From IMG/VR virus record IMGVR_UViG_3300022602_000133, positions 1 to 54,135 of that record: 54,135 nucleotides of DNA. One strand, written 5' to 3'. The DNA is from a virus. A model generated the notes under the pieces. That model was not told where the DNA came from. It was given only the letters and a program-made list of their open reading frames with translations, and ran no database searches. Positions 23,464-33,800 of this stretch are shown here, piece after piece; the first letter of the stretch is position 1; each line of letters starts with the position of its first letter. The translations under genes and the position numbers were made by a program.

Positions 23464-26209
23464 AAGGTCCGCCTGGTGTCCAACGAATTACGACACATCC
23501 GCAACCGCCTTTACCACCATTGATGAATCCAGTGCTATATGCTCCGCCTGCTCCGCCGCCACCACCGGTTCCTGGAACTCCGTGTGTAGCATTGTAATAG
23601 CCGATGCTTGATCCACTTTGACTTCCTCCTCCAGATCCTCCACCACCAATGCCGCCTTGGCCGCGTTTAGCAGCAGCACTTTCGCCACCACCGCCACCAC
23701 CGCCACCGTAGCCTTTTAAGAATCCTTCAATAGCATAGTATACTCCATCACCGCCATTACCACTGAATCCACGGCTAGTATCGTTAGGATTTACAAAACT
23801 TGTTTGTCCTGCTGTGCTTGCACCACCGCCACCACCGCCCATATAGAAACCATTGTATGCTTGTGGGCCAAGAGCATTTCCGCCAGAGTTGCCCATTCCA
23901 GTAATACCAGATCCACCGCTGATAGTGCCGTTAGTTCCGCCACCAGCACCGCCTCCAGATCCGCCAGATCCGCCTGCTTGGTTATTCCATGCGCCACCAT
24001 AGCCTCCACCGTTGGCTACCACAGCATCAAATTGACTGTTGCCTCCAACTGATCCAACGGTCGAATTAGTTCCACCATTAACAGCTTGACTTCCGCCGCC
24101 TCCGGCTCCGCCATCTCCTACTACAACTGTATATGTATTACCTGCTGTGATAGCATATTCCGGCATGTAGATAACTCCTCCGGCTCCACCGCCTCCGGCT
24201 CCACCGTTACCAGAGCCACCGCCGCCACCGCCGCCAACTACTAGTAATTCTACTTTAGTTACGCCTGTTGGTGCTGTCCAACTTGTGGTTATTGGTCTGT
24301 CCCATTTTAATGCTACAGTTCCTGGATCCATTGACAGATATCTTACACAGACAAATCCGCTGCCGCCAAAACCTCCTGGATTTCCATAGTTATAGTGACT
24401 TCCGCCTCCGCCTCCACCACCAGTATTTTGCCCGCCGTTACCACCAGCTTGGTTAGATTGAGCGCTAGATTGGCCGCCGCCGCCTCGTTGTCCACGGTTT
24501 AATCCGCCTAAGCCACCTTGTGTATATCCAATGGCTCCTCCACCACCGCCTCCACGGCCTCCGTCTCCACCATTAACATCTGAGTAAGTGCTGCCACCTC
24601 CACCACCTCCATACCACTGCATTTGTCCAGTGATATCAAAAGCCAGTCCGGGACCACCGTGTGGTTGAGAGTTGGCATTCACGCCTGGACCGCCAGCGCC
24701 TCCGCCGCCGCCTGGATAATAAGAACTGTAGCCGTATCCACCATTATGCCCTTGGCCTGGTGTTCCCAATCCGCCTGCACCATAAGTTTGACTGCCTGGA
24801 GTTGTATTAGGAGTTACACCGTTATTATATCCAGAGCCGCCGCCACCAGAACCGCCGTTATTTCCATAACTGTATGTGTTAACTGTCCAGTAACTACTTC
24901 CTCCAGCTCCGCCGCCATAGGCAATTAAACTGTCAAATACACTATTACCGCCGTTGGTTCCTTTATTTTGTTGGTGTCCAGTAGCAGTTAAATAACCTGC
25001 GCCAGTTCCGCCAATACCAACACCAACCATAATTGGCACGTTGGCTGCAACAAAGTATGCTGGATCGTATAGTACTCCTCCACCGCCACCGCCACCACCC
25101 ATATCTGAACCACCACCACCACCGCCACCTACTACTAGGACTTCTACAAATCCTGAGTAAGCTGGGGTAAACGCACTAGTGCCAGAAGTAAATGAGTGTA
25201 TTTTATAACCTTTGTGGTATCCTATAACATGACCGCCAGCGCCACTTACGCTAGCACTATTTTGTGTAACACTGGCAGATGCTACTGGCGCCCAATATGC
25301 TCCGTTAAAAGTTTCTGTAATTTGTAATTCAATATTGAAACGAACAGTTCCAATAGCAGCACTAGTTGTATAACGAAGAATTACACAACCTGAATTTCCA
25401 GGGCTTCCGCTATTAGCTGTATTTCCTGCCCACGTGCCACCAGTAGTTCCGCCGGCGCCGTTACCGCCAAACCCATAAACACCGATAAAATTGTTAGAAG
25501 AATCATAACCAGCACCGTAAATAATACTGCCGTCATTTGAGCCGTAGCCGCCGCCAGCATAAGCTGCACGAGTACCAGTGATCGAATAATAGACTGGAAT
25601 ACCGCCGCGTGCCTGATACGCATTAGAATTTTGACCTAGCCCAGAAAATCCCGGGCCACCTGCGCCGCCGCCAGATCCACCACTCCAAGTACCGGCACTT
25701 GAAGCTCCACCTGGATTACCTTGTCCAGGATAAGAACTTGCACCGCCAGCACCGCCAGCTGCACCACCTTGATAGTCGCCACCACCACCACCGCTGGCTC
25801 CAGCTGATCCTGGGCCATTTCCTGAATAACTGCCGCCTCCGCCACCGCCATAAGCAATTAATTGGTCAAATTGACTTTGACTTCCGTTGCCGCCTTTTTG
25901 TGGGTTAGCTGTTGGTGCTGATCCGCCACCGCCTACTACTACTGTATAACTATTTCCTGCCGTAACTGGATAACGGCTATTGTATACAACTCCGCCTGCA
26001 CCGCCACCACCTCCTACGTCCCACCCACCTGCTCCACCACCGCCTATGACTAGTACTTCTACGGCACTAACACCTGTTGGTGCGGTCCAAGATGTTGAAC
26101 CAACTGTGGTAAATTGTGTCACTGTTGTATAAGGACGTTGGGCACTTGTACCCTTTGGTAGTGAAATGTAACTTGAGTCTGATATGCTTAAATTTGTTAA
26201 TGTTGACAT
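23462..26209 (-). CDS. Glycine-rich adhesin with three polyglycine modules
   Basis: A 915-residue paralogue of the preceding protein. The N-terminus (LTNLSISDSSYISLPKGTSA then QRPY) is followed by modules beginning near residues 32 (TSWTAPTGVSAVEVLVIGG), 356 (FVEVLVVGGGGGGG) and 650 (SWTAPTGVTKVELLVVGG). Between modules 1 and 2 is 'IGTVRFNIELQITETFNGAYW', the second half of a common fibre motif. There is no jelly-roll or lectin domain. It ends in CVVIRWTPGGP. It starts two bases from the stop of the next gene up, with a weak GGAA site, so coupling is likely. Confidence 0.77.
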   Translation of the reverse strand: MSTLTNLSISDSSYISLPKGTSAQRPYTTVTQFTTVGSTSWTAPTGVSAVEVLVIGGGGAGGWDVGGGGGAGGVVYNSRYPVTAGNSYTVVVGGGGSAPTANPQKGGNGSQSQFDQLIAYGGGGGGSYSGNGPGSAGASGGGGGDYQGGAAGGAGGASSYPGQGNPGGASSAGTWSGGSGGGAGGPGFSGLGQNSNAYQARGGIPVYYSITGTRAAYAGGGYGSNDGSIIYGAGYDSSNNFIGVYGFGGNGAGGTTGGTWAGNTANSGSPGNSGCVILRYTTSAAIGTVRFNIELQITETFNGAYWAPVASASVTQNSASVSGAGGHVIGYHKGYKIHSFTSGTSAFTPAYSGFVEVLVVGGGGGGGSDMGGGGGGGGVLYDPAYFVAANVPIMVGVGIGGTGAGYLTATGHQQNKGTNGGNSVFDSLIAYGGGAGGSSYWTVNTYSYGNNGGSGGGGSGYNNGVTPNTTPGSQTYGAGGLGTPGQGHNGGYGYSSYYPGGGGGAGGPGVNANSQPHGGPGLAFDITGQMQWYGGGGGGSTYSDVNGGDGGRGGGGGGAIGYTQGGLGGLNRGQRGGGGQSSAQSNQAGGNGGQNTGGGGGGGSHYNYGNPGGFGGSGFVCVRYLSMDPGTVALKWDRPITTSWTAPTGVTKVELLVVGGGGGGGSGNGGAGGGGAGGVIYMPEYAITAGNTYTVVVGDGGAGGGGSQAVNGGTNSTVGSVGGNSQFDAVVANGGGYGGAWNNQAGGSGGSGGGAGGGTNGTISGGSGITGMGNSGGNALGPQAYNGFYMGGGGGGASTAGQTSFVNPNDTSRGFSGNGGDGVYYAIEGFLKGYGGGGGGGGESAAAKRGQGGIGGGGSGGGSQSGSSIGYYNATHGVPGTGGGGGAGGAYSTGFINGGKGGCGCVVIRWTPGGP

Positions 26210-26211
26210 TA

Positions 26212-29200
26212 TTATATTCCGTGTCTACCGCGTTCTGCGTTAAAATTCTGAGCTACTTCTTGAGCTGTTAATGGTCTATTGTAAATTCTACAAATTGATA
26301 GTTTTCCGTTCAAATATCCACCATAAGTTCCAGTAGTTACATAACCTGTAATATAAAATGGACTGTTTGTATAGTTTGTTTGACTTGATTCAAGAACACC
26401 GTTTATGTACAAATAAGTATTGTTAGTGTCAAACACACCAATAGCATGATACCAACGACCTGGCACATGTACAGTTGTTGAATTAAGATCGTTATATGAA
26501 CTACTAGTAGTTCCAATAACTTCCCAACGCATAGTTGCATTTGAATTCATATAGAAATTCAAATAACTGGGAGTAGGACTTATGCTTAAAAATCCTTGTC
26601 CGCTGCTGATGCTGTTGAGGAAATACCAACATTCAAATGATCCGCCACTGTGGAAATCAAAATTGTATGTGATTGGAGTAGTCGTATAACTGTTACTTCC
26701 GTTGTAAACTAAAGCCTTATACTGATTGTCATAGGTAATATTGTTGTTTACCATGACCATGTGATAGAAACCTTTAATGTCATACCACTGATAAGGATCC
26801 ACTGGATCATCATTTAACAACGCACTGAGGCTGGGTTCAGTACCATCTAAAGGATCAACACGAGGTCTGTAAAACTGTTGACGAGCACTTGTATCACTTG
26901 TATAATACAAATATGTACGTTGATTAATACTGCTGCTACTCATCACAAAATCAGTCTGTCCACCGTACATCTTGTAGTCGGGGCCGCCTTCAACAGTATA
27001 CAGTCCGCTTTGAGGATGTAAGTTAGTTGCACCACTCTGACGACTGTTTGGATGACAATGTGCTACCCACAAAAACCATTGGTTTATCTGTACTGGCCAC
27101 CCAAGTGCATAAAAATAAGGATTGCCGTTGGCTGAAAGATCGCTGGTGTTATTAACGTTGTTGGTGCCAAAATATGTGGTGCCAGTGCCAATAACTGTTC
27201 TACGAATCCATTCTGTAAAACGATGAGGTTTGGCCGGATCCACTGTGAAGGTATTACTGTTCCATCCGCCTTCACCGTTGTTAGTTGCTTGGGCACGAGC
27301 TTCCCAAAGAATGTTATAACGACCCCAAGGATCGCTGCCAATCAAACGCTGATTAGCACTGGTAGTACCGTTTAAGTTAAATGTACCAATACTATTATTA
27401 CCTGTATCCCATACATTATCATCTAATAATTTTTGTGGATAAAATACTTTACTTCTAGGATGGCCTGCATCCCAGTGTGCTATCAAACCTTTACCAACAA
27501 TTTCATGACTGGCTGATTGTGTGATCCAGCCTTTATCACCATTATACAATTCAAAATTGCTGGTTGTTGTGTTGTATCTAATCAATCCGCGATTGGTACT
27601 GCCCTGTCCTGGTAGACTGTTGTATCTTATAATAACAACACCGCTGCCTCCGCTGGCTGAGGTAATTGCTGCTGCATTGGCACTACTCACATTATTTGAA
27701 TTTCCACCTGCGCCGCCGCCTGTTCCAGGAGATCCGTTATATCCGCCTGCAGAATTACCGGTTGAACTAATTGCTTGTGCTCCACCACCGCCGCCTCCAA
27801 CACCGCCAGCGCCTGGTTTTCTGCCACTGAGCGTAGGAGGATCTGTCCAATCGGCTGCACCACCACCTCCACCGCCAGCATAATAAGTTGCGTAACCTGT
27901 AATTGAAAATAGCAATCCTGGACCGCCTTGTCCTGCTTGAGTGTCGGTTGAGTTGTTTCCAACTCCGCCTGCGCCTCCACCGCCACCCCCAGTGCGAACT
28001 ACACCTCCACCAGTGCCGCCTGCAAATCCCTGGCCGCTTGTGCCTGCGGCTCCTGAGTTTACTTGATAAGACCCGCCGCCTCCAGATCCGCCTACAGCTG
28101 CAGATACTCCATTATAACTTCCGCCTCTTCCACCGCCAATTGCTGTTAATGAATCAAATATACTATTACCGCCATTGTTTCCTGGAGTATTTTGACCGGT
28201 TACACCTGCGCCTCCAGCGCCAACTGTTACTGTATAGCTATTTCCTGGTATAACTGTATAAGCTGAATTATATATAACTCCGCCTGCACCGCCACCGCCA
28301 CCGCCAGTGGCGTAATCACCATTACTTGCGCCACCGCCACCAGCAACTACCAATACTTCAACACTGGCCACGTTTGTGGGTGCTGTCCAAGTTGTTGATC
28401 CTGGTTTGCTAAAAATTTCCACAGTTTCGGTTGAATAATTAATGATAACGACCCCAGAACCGCCAGCACCACCGGCGTAACCTTGAGTCCCGCCGCCACC
28501 ACCGCCACCTGTACCAGCAGTACCAGGTTGTCCTATAGTATTGTTATATCCATAAGGACTACTTGTGCCGCCACCGTAACCGCCGCCACCAGCTCCACCT
28601 ACACCAGGCCAACCATGGACTTGTGCGCCAGCGCCTCCGCCGCCGCCTCCAGCATACCAAGTTGGTACTCCTGAAATAGCATATAGTAATCCTTGTCCGC
28701 CTGTTCCTGCGATTTCTTTTACGTTACTGTTACTACCTGCACTGCCTGCGCCACCACCACCACCGCCGGTATAATATGTTCTATTACCTTGCCCACCACT
28801 ATTTCCTTGGTTAGCTGTTCCGCTGGCGTTTAAATTTGAATCAATGGAGCCGCCACCACCAGATCCGCCATTAGCACCGTTATCTGGATTACCAGAGTCT
28901 GAGCCACCACCACCACCACCAATAGCTGTTAATGTATCAAAAACACTATTGCCACCGCTAACACCTGAACCTATATTACTGCCGCCGTTTTGGCCGCCAG
29001 AGCCTGCTACACCACTAGCACCACCAGCACCGCCAGATCCTACCGTGACAGTATAACTATTTCCTGGCGTTACGGTATATGCTGGGTTATAAATTAAACC
29101 GCCAGCACCTCCACCGCCCCCAAACGAAAAACCACCTCCGCCTCCACCGGCAACTACTAGAACTTTTATTTTAGTCACGCCCGCTGGTGCCACCCAGGAT

Positions 29201-29307
29201 GTTGTTCCAGTAGAAGTAAAACTAACGATAGTTCGTTGTGCTGTAGATCCAGCTGGAATTGTTAAACTACTGGTATCGCTAACTGTGGTGTTTTTAAGAA
29301 TTGCCAT
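26212..29307 (-). CDS. Glycine-rich adhesin with C-terminal LamG-like lectin domain
   Basis: A 1031-residue protein with two polyglycine modules (~30-295 and ~316-570), then 'GLIRYNTTTSNFELYNGDKGW' and a ~430-residue C-terminal region. Within it, residues ~845-1025 are a concanavalin-like/LamG sandwich: SGGSFECWYFLNS, 'PGRWYHAIGVFDTNNTYLYING', 'NGKLSICRIYNRPLTAQEVAQNF'. The region at ~600-840 (IAHWDAGHPRSKVFY start; W- and Y-rich) is unassigned but could be a further lectin-like domain. It probably binds glycan on the host surface. No strong ribosome site is present: GTAAATAAACAAT precedes ATG. Confidence 0.8.
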   Translation of the reverse strand: MAILKNTTVSDTSSLTIPAGSTAQRTIVSFTSTGTTSWVAPAGVTKIKVLVVAGGGGGGFSFGGGGGAGGLIYNPAYTVTPGNSYTVTVGSGGAGGASGVAGSGGQNGGSNIGSGVSGGNSVFDTLTAIGGGGGGSDSGNPDNGANGGSGGGGSIDSNLNASGTANQGNSGGQGNRTYYTGGGGGGAGSAGSNSNVKEIAGTGGQGLLYAISGVPTWYAGGGGGGAGAQVHGWPGVGGAGGGGYGGGTSSPYGYNNTIGQPGTAGTGGGGGGGTQGYAGGAGGSGVVIINYSTETVEIFSKPGSTTWTAPTNVASVEVLVVAGGGGASNGDYATGGGGGGAGGVIYNSAYTVIPGNSYTVTVGAGGAGVTGQNTPGNNGGNSIFDSLTAIGGGRGGSYNGVSAAVGGSGGGGSYQVNSGAAGTSGQGFAGGTGGGVVRTGGGGGGAGGVGNNSTDTQAGQGGPGLLFSITGYATYYAGGGGGGAADWTDPPTLSGRKPGAGGVGGGGGGAQAISSTGNSAGGYNGSPGTGGGAGGNSNNVSSANAAAITSASGGSGVVIIRYNSLPGQGSTNRGLIRYNTTTSNFELYNGDKGWITQSASHEIVGKGLIAHWDAGHPRSKVFYPQKLLDDNVWDTGNNSIGTFNLNGTTSANQRLIGSDPWGRYNILWEARAQATNNGEGGWNSNTFTVDPAKPHRFTEWIRRTVIGTGTTYFGTNNVNNTSDLSANGNPYFYALGWPVQINQWFLWVAHCHPNSRQSGATNLHPQSGLYTVEGGPDYKMYGGQTDFVMSSSSINQRTYLYYTSDTSARQQFYRPRVDPLDGTEPSLSALLNDDPVDPYQWYDIKGFYHMVMVNNNITYDNQYKALVYNGSNSYTTTPITYNFDFHSGGSFECWYFLNSISSGQGFLSISPTPSYLNFYMNSNATMRWEVIGTTSSSYNDLNSTTVHVPGRWYHAIGVFDTNNTYLYINGVLESSQTNYTNSPFYITGYVTTGTYGGYLNGKLSICRIYNRPLTAQEVAQNFNAERGRHGI

Positions 29308-29312
29308 ATTGT

Positions 29313-30437
29313 TTATTTACTATTTGTCAAACTATCAATTTTTTCGTTTAGTGCTTTAATACTCTCAATTAGATACGCTGTTAGTTTAGTGTATTGAATT
29401 CCGTATGGTTTACCGTTTTTATCTAAACTTACTAGATCTGGAATAATTTTATAAACTTCTTCAGCAATCAAACCTGCTTCGTGTTGATGTGTATCTTTAC
29501 GATCATATGTTACACCAACAAGTTGCAATATTGCATTTAATCCGTCTGTAATCGGATTTACATTTTCTTTAAAAGCAATACTAGATGTTTCTACTAGAGT
29601 AGCTGTTGTAATTTGTCCTGTTACACCAATACCACCTGTTACTTGTAATGTACCTGTAGTAGTTGTTGTACTAGCTACGCCGCCGGTTAATGTTGTTATA
29701 CTGCTAGCTGTTAACGTTGTAAATGCGCCTGAACTTCTGGTACTTGCACCAATAGTCATATTATTAATAGCGCCAGTTGTAGTTGGGTTAATTGCTAACG
29801 AGCCGGCACCTGTAGGACTAATTGTAACGGCTCCAGATGAATTACCACCAATTGTAACTGTTCCAGATCCTGTTGGGCTAAAGTTAAGAACTTGGTTGGC
29901 TGTAGTAGCTGTCATGTTACCTTGATGTACTTCAGCTTGCCCTGCTGTTCCCAATGTTAACGATGATGCTGCTGGACTAATAGTGACAGATCCCGAAGCA
30001 CCTGATGGACTAATAGTAACGGATTGTCCTACGGGACTTAAAGTTACAATACTGTTTGCAACTAAAGAGCCGTTTGCTGTTAGTGTACCGCCAAATGTTC
30101 CAGTAGACCCAACTAAAGGTCCGCCTTCGTTACTCATTAAAATATAATCAGTACCGTCAGATGCAATCATAAAAAATGCTTGATTAGGAAAAGTCTGACT
30201 GGTAGCTGCTGTTAATCCAGTTCCTTTAATATTTCCACTTGGAGAACTTAGTGTAATTGTACCACCAGAATTGTTCCAAAAACTTTGAACAATTCCAGGA
30301 TAGTTTACCGGATTTGGTAATGTTACAGTACCAGCCGCTGTGGTAAAAGTTGTAACTAGACCAGATGACGGAGTAACGATTACTGTACCGTTACCTGAAG
30401 TCTGCGATGTTGTTGATACTGTATTATAACGTGCCAT
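29313..30437 (-). CDS. Tail fibre with C-terminal S74 intramolecular chaperone
   Basis: A 374-residue fibre. The shaft consists of short beta repeats (SVTISPSGASGSVTISPAAS, then SGAVTISPTGAGSLAINP). The last ~95 residues are a peptidase S74/intramolecular chaperone domain: ETSSIAFKENVNPI holds the Ser and Lys of the self-cleavage dyad at the usual spacing, followed by LNAILQLVGVTYDRKD, HEAGLIAEEVYKIIPDLV, GIQYTKLTAYLIESIKALN and a short coiled coil. The domain helps the trimer fold and then cleaves itself off. The canonical S-D-x-R-x-K is altered to S-S-I-A-F-K, so cleavage may be slower or lost. An AGAGAG site precedes ATG. Confidence 0.87.
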   Translation of the reverse strand: MARYNTVSTTSQTSGNGTVIVTPSSGLVTTFTTAAGTVTLPNPVNYPGIVQSFWNNSGGTITLSSPSGNIKGTGLTAATSQTFPNQAFFMIASDGTDYILMSNEGGPLVGSTGTFGGTLTANGSLVANSIVTLSPVGQSVTISPSGASGSVTISPAASSLTLGTAGQAEVHQGNMTATTANQVLNFSPTGSGTVTIGGNSSGAVTISPTGAGSLAINPTTTGAINNMTIGASTRSSGAFTTLTASSITTLTGGVASTTTTTGTLQVTGGIGVTGQITTATLVETSSIAFKENVNPITDGLNAILQLVGVTYDRKDTHQHEAGLIAEEVYKIIPDLVSLDKNGKPYGIQYTKLTAYLIESIKALNEKIDSLTNSK

Positions 30438-30459
30438 ATTTTGATCTCTCTAATTCTTA

Positions 30460-30786
30460 TTAACTTGTTGATGTTTCAATACCGTAAACTGTACAGTTTA
30501 CGTTTGCAGTATTTGAATACACTACAATTTGTAGTCCTGAATTCAGTACTAATCCAGTACGTTCAAATACACCGTTAGCTACAATAGTAGTTTGATATTC
30601 AATGTATTCTTGAATGTTAGGTGTTGCACTAGATGCCATTGCAAGATTTATTTGAATAGCTGTTGAATTTCTATTTGTGATAGAAACGTTAACTACTGAA
30701 TAAATGTTACTTGGTACAGTATAAACTGTAGTAAGTGTTGTTGCTGGAATTAGTGATACGCCTAATCTTCCTGTGTTTGTTGCCAT
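30460..30786 (-). CDS. Small beta-rich virion accessory protein
   Basis: A 108-residue protein, the same length and plan as that at 7594-7920: an N-terminal 'LIPATTLTTVYTVPSNIYSV' strand pair, then VVNVSITNRNSTAIQINLAM, YIEYQTTIVANGVFERTGLV and a final VNCTVYGIE strand. No enzymatic motif. It sits directly downstream of the 4051-residue giant gene in transcription order, with a GGAG site in an AT-rich leader. It is probably a minor tail or fibre-associated protein. Confidence 0.62.
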   Translation of the reverse strand: MATNTGRLGVSLIPATTLTTVYTVPSNIYSVVNVSITNRNSTAIQINLAMASSATPNIQEYIEYQTTIVANGVFERTGLVLNSGLQIVVYSNTANVNCTVYGIETSTS

Positions 30787-30803
30787 AATTTATTTCTCCG
30801 TTT

Positions 30804-33800
30804 TTATTTTTGCATGAAGTACATTACTGCTACTGGAGCACCATCGATGCCGCCTGTAAAGTTCATCTTTGCAGTTACATTTATCTGTACACCAGTTGTA
30901 GTAGATATTGTATTGTTAGCAATATATATCACCCCAGACGTTAGTGTATTTACGTTTAGTGAGCTTGCGCCTCCACCAATTTGTGCTGTAATATAACTCT
31001 TAATAGCCTTTTGAGTTGGTACAACACTATCGCTATTAGCTGTGAAGTATGGGTCTGTACTAAATTGTGTAATAGTTGCAGATCCTACGCCTAAACTAAC
31101 TGCACCAAGAGTCAAACTGTTCAAACCACTTAGGTTAAACGCACTAGCGTTCAATGTAGCTGTACCAGTTGCCTGTTGAACTCCGAACAAGTTACCTACG
31201 TTAAAGTTACCGTCTTGGTCTGTACTTGTAAAGAATACACGACCGCCACCTGAACTATTTGTTTGGTTAGCTTGAATAGCATTATTTGGATTAACGTAAG
31301 GGTAATTTGTTGATGCAAAATTGCCAGTACCAATATACAAGAAGTCATGTCCAGTTAAACGAACTTGACTGTATTTCAATCTTGTAGTGATTAAATCGCC
31401 GTTTGCTGGAGCATTATATACTGATAAACTTGGATTAATTTGGAAAGTAGCTGTTTGATTTCCTGCTGTTCCTAACAAGTTTGTAACTGCAACCAGTTTA
31501 TACCACACACCTGAAATGCTATTGAATTGTACGTTAGCTCCTGGTGTAGGTGCAGCAAATAATCCAGATACATTAATAAAGTTGCTCGGTTGATAGATAT
31601 CACAGAATCCGTCACCGTTAGTTGATGTAGAAGCTGTAGTATTCAATGTACCTCTATTACTAAAACTTGGATTTGCTAATATACCAATACTTGTTCTTAC
31701 TCTAGTAGCTGCTGTCTTAACTTTGTTAGGATCAGTTTGAGTAGCAATTGGTCCGCAAGAGAATGTGCCACCAGTTACTGTGCCAGCTGTTAATGTTAAT
31801 GCTGCACCGCCGCTGGTTGTACTAATACTAAAACTGTTAGAGCCTGGAGTTACTACATAGTATGTAACATTATTAGTTAAACCAATTGCGCTACAATTTT
31901 GGAACTCAATAGGTTGATTAGCCAACATTGTTGCTCCACTAGCGGTAGCTACTGTAATAGTTGTACCGCTTGCAGATGTCACTGATCCTTTAGCAAAACC
32001 AGATCCTGGTTCAATCATACGAATTTCAGTTACTACACCTGATGCAACTTTCATACGTCCTGCTGGTGTTGCACCAAAGCGTACATCGTAGGCTGCATTG
32101 CTTGCCGCTGCACTTCCCATAATTGCCCATACTGGTGTTGAATTTGGATTACCAAATGAATGTCCAATAACACCTGCGCTAGCTCCTGAGTTCAAAGACT
32201 GTTGAGTCCATGTAACGCCATCTGGGCTTGTTGCTGCAGGTACACCGTTAGTGATTGCTAGGAATACACCTTGTCCGTAACGTATTCTTGTCCATGTGTA
32301 ACTAGAACTTAATACACTATTTGCTGTGCCAGTACTAGTTGGACATTGAATCCATGTAACTCCAAGATTTAAACTGTAAGCTATGCTTCCGCTTTGTGAC
32401 ATTGCCACAAAACGTCCGTTACCATAAGCTACACTAATCCAGTTGCCAGTTGCTGGTAAATTACCACCTGCTGTCCACGAGCTACCTGCTGAAGTAGAAT
32501 AAGCTGTTGATGAACTGTTAGTTGTACATACAGCTACAAATGTTCCATTACCGTATGCAACTGATGAATATACACCTGTTGGAGTTGGCATTGTCACACC
32601 ACTCCATGTTATACCAGCATTTGAAGTTCTAGCGCAACTATTTGTTCCGCTTCCGCCTACTGCTACAATATAACCAGAACCATAAGCTAATGATGTGTAT
32701 CCAGAGCCGCCAATAGCTGGTAATGTTCCGCCATTGCTCCAAGCAGATGATACAGAAGAACTTGCTAACAGATAAGTTGATGTTGTTCCTGATGATATTG
32801 CAACAAAGCCTGCTGCAGGATCTGTAATAGTTAATGTCGGTGTTGCTGTATAACCAGCACCACTGTTGCTAACGCTGATAGTACTTACACCGCCATTAGT
32901 CAATGATGCTGCACCAATTGCGGTAGTACCTGCATAAGACAAGTTAACACCATAAGATCCTGAGCTACCAGTTCCTGAAGTAAATGTAGGACTATTTGAA
33001 TTAAATGTACCACTACTTGTAGCCAAGTACCAATTTTTTACGTTAGGAATTGGAACTGTGTTAATATAATAATAATAGTTTCCTGAGGTTGCTGTTCCGC
33101 TAGCTGTCCATGCTGTTCCAGTAAATGGATCACCAAATGTAATTGACGGAACTGTTGAATAATTTTTACCCCATGTAGTCATTGCAACACCAGTAACGCG
33201 ATCAGTAGCCGCGGTAACTGTTGGCGCTGCACTATAACCTGAACCCGGTGTAGTAATAGTAACTGATGCAATCGCACCGTTTAGAACGGTACAAGTAGCA
33301 ACAGCACCAGATCCAGTTCCAGTGAATACAATAACTGGAGGAGTAGTATAACCATAACCACCACTTACCACTGTAACACTTGCAACTTGGTCTGCTAAAG
33401 CTGCACCAGTTGTATTATAAACACCTAATGTAGCTGTTAGTACAGCACCATAACCACCAAGGCCGCCTACTGTAACTACTGCAACTGTACTGTCTCCACC
33501 ACCGTAGATAACATCATTGTAAGTAGTGTTAGTTGCTAGTGTACCAGCTGTTGTCCATGTTATGGCGTCATTGCTATAAGCAGTATTTGTACCGTTAGTA
33601 GTAATTGCTACAAAACGTCCGTAACCATAAGCTGAATAGCCCCATGTTGTACTTGATGGCAATGTTCTTGCCGCACTTGCAAAACCTGGACCACTATAAC
33701 TAATTAACGGTTCAATGATATAAGTTGTAGTTAAATCTAGTGTATTTGTAATAGCACTGCCTGGAATAACATGATCCCAACCAGCTGCATACAAACTTAC

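Larger units (their letters stand above)
20223..29307 (-). repeat. Eight dispersed glycine-rich modules in three genes
   Basis: Eight copies of a 255-300 residue module (three, three and two per gene). Each copy has an opening VLVVGGGG strand, GGAGGV-x-Y, a 'V..G.SYTV.VG.GG' strand, GGNS-x-F, GGGGG runs and a closing 'GVVIIRY'. At DNA level these are long GGN-rich tracts on the minus strand, seen as CCNCCN on the plus strand, with enough similarity to allow recombination between copies. Confidence 0.8.

Noticed and set aside
20223-29307. Many overlapping plus- and minus-strand frames across the glycine-rich genes
   Set aside because: They are shadows of GGN-rich coding sequence in other frames; they lack ribosome sites and domain motifs, and the long frames explain the region.
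20223-29307. Collagen-like Gly-X-Y protein, which would be a natural prolyl hydroxylase substrate
   Set aside because: Gly occurs in runs and in GGxGG patterns, not every third residue, and Pro is sparse; it fits polyglycine modules better than collagen.
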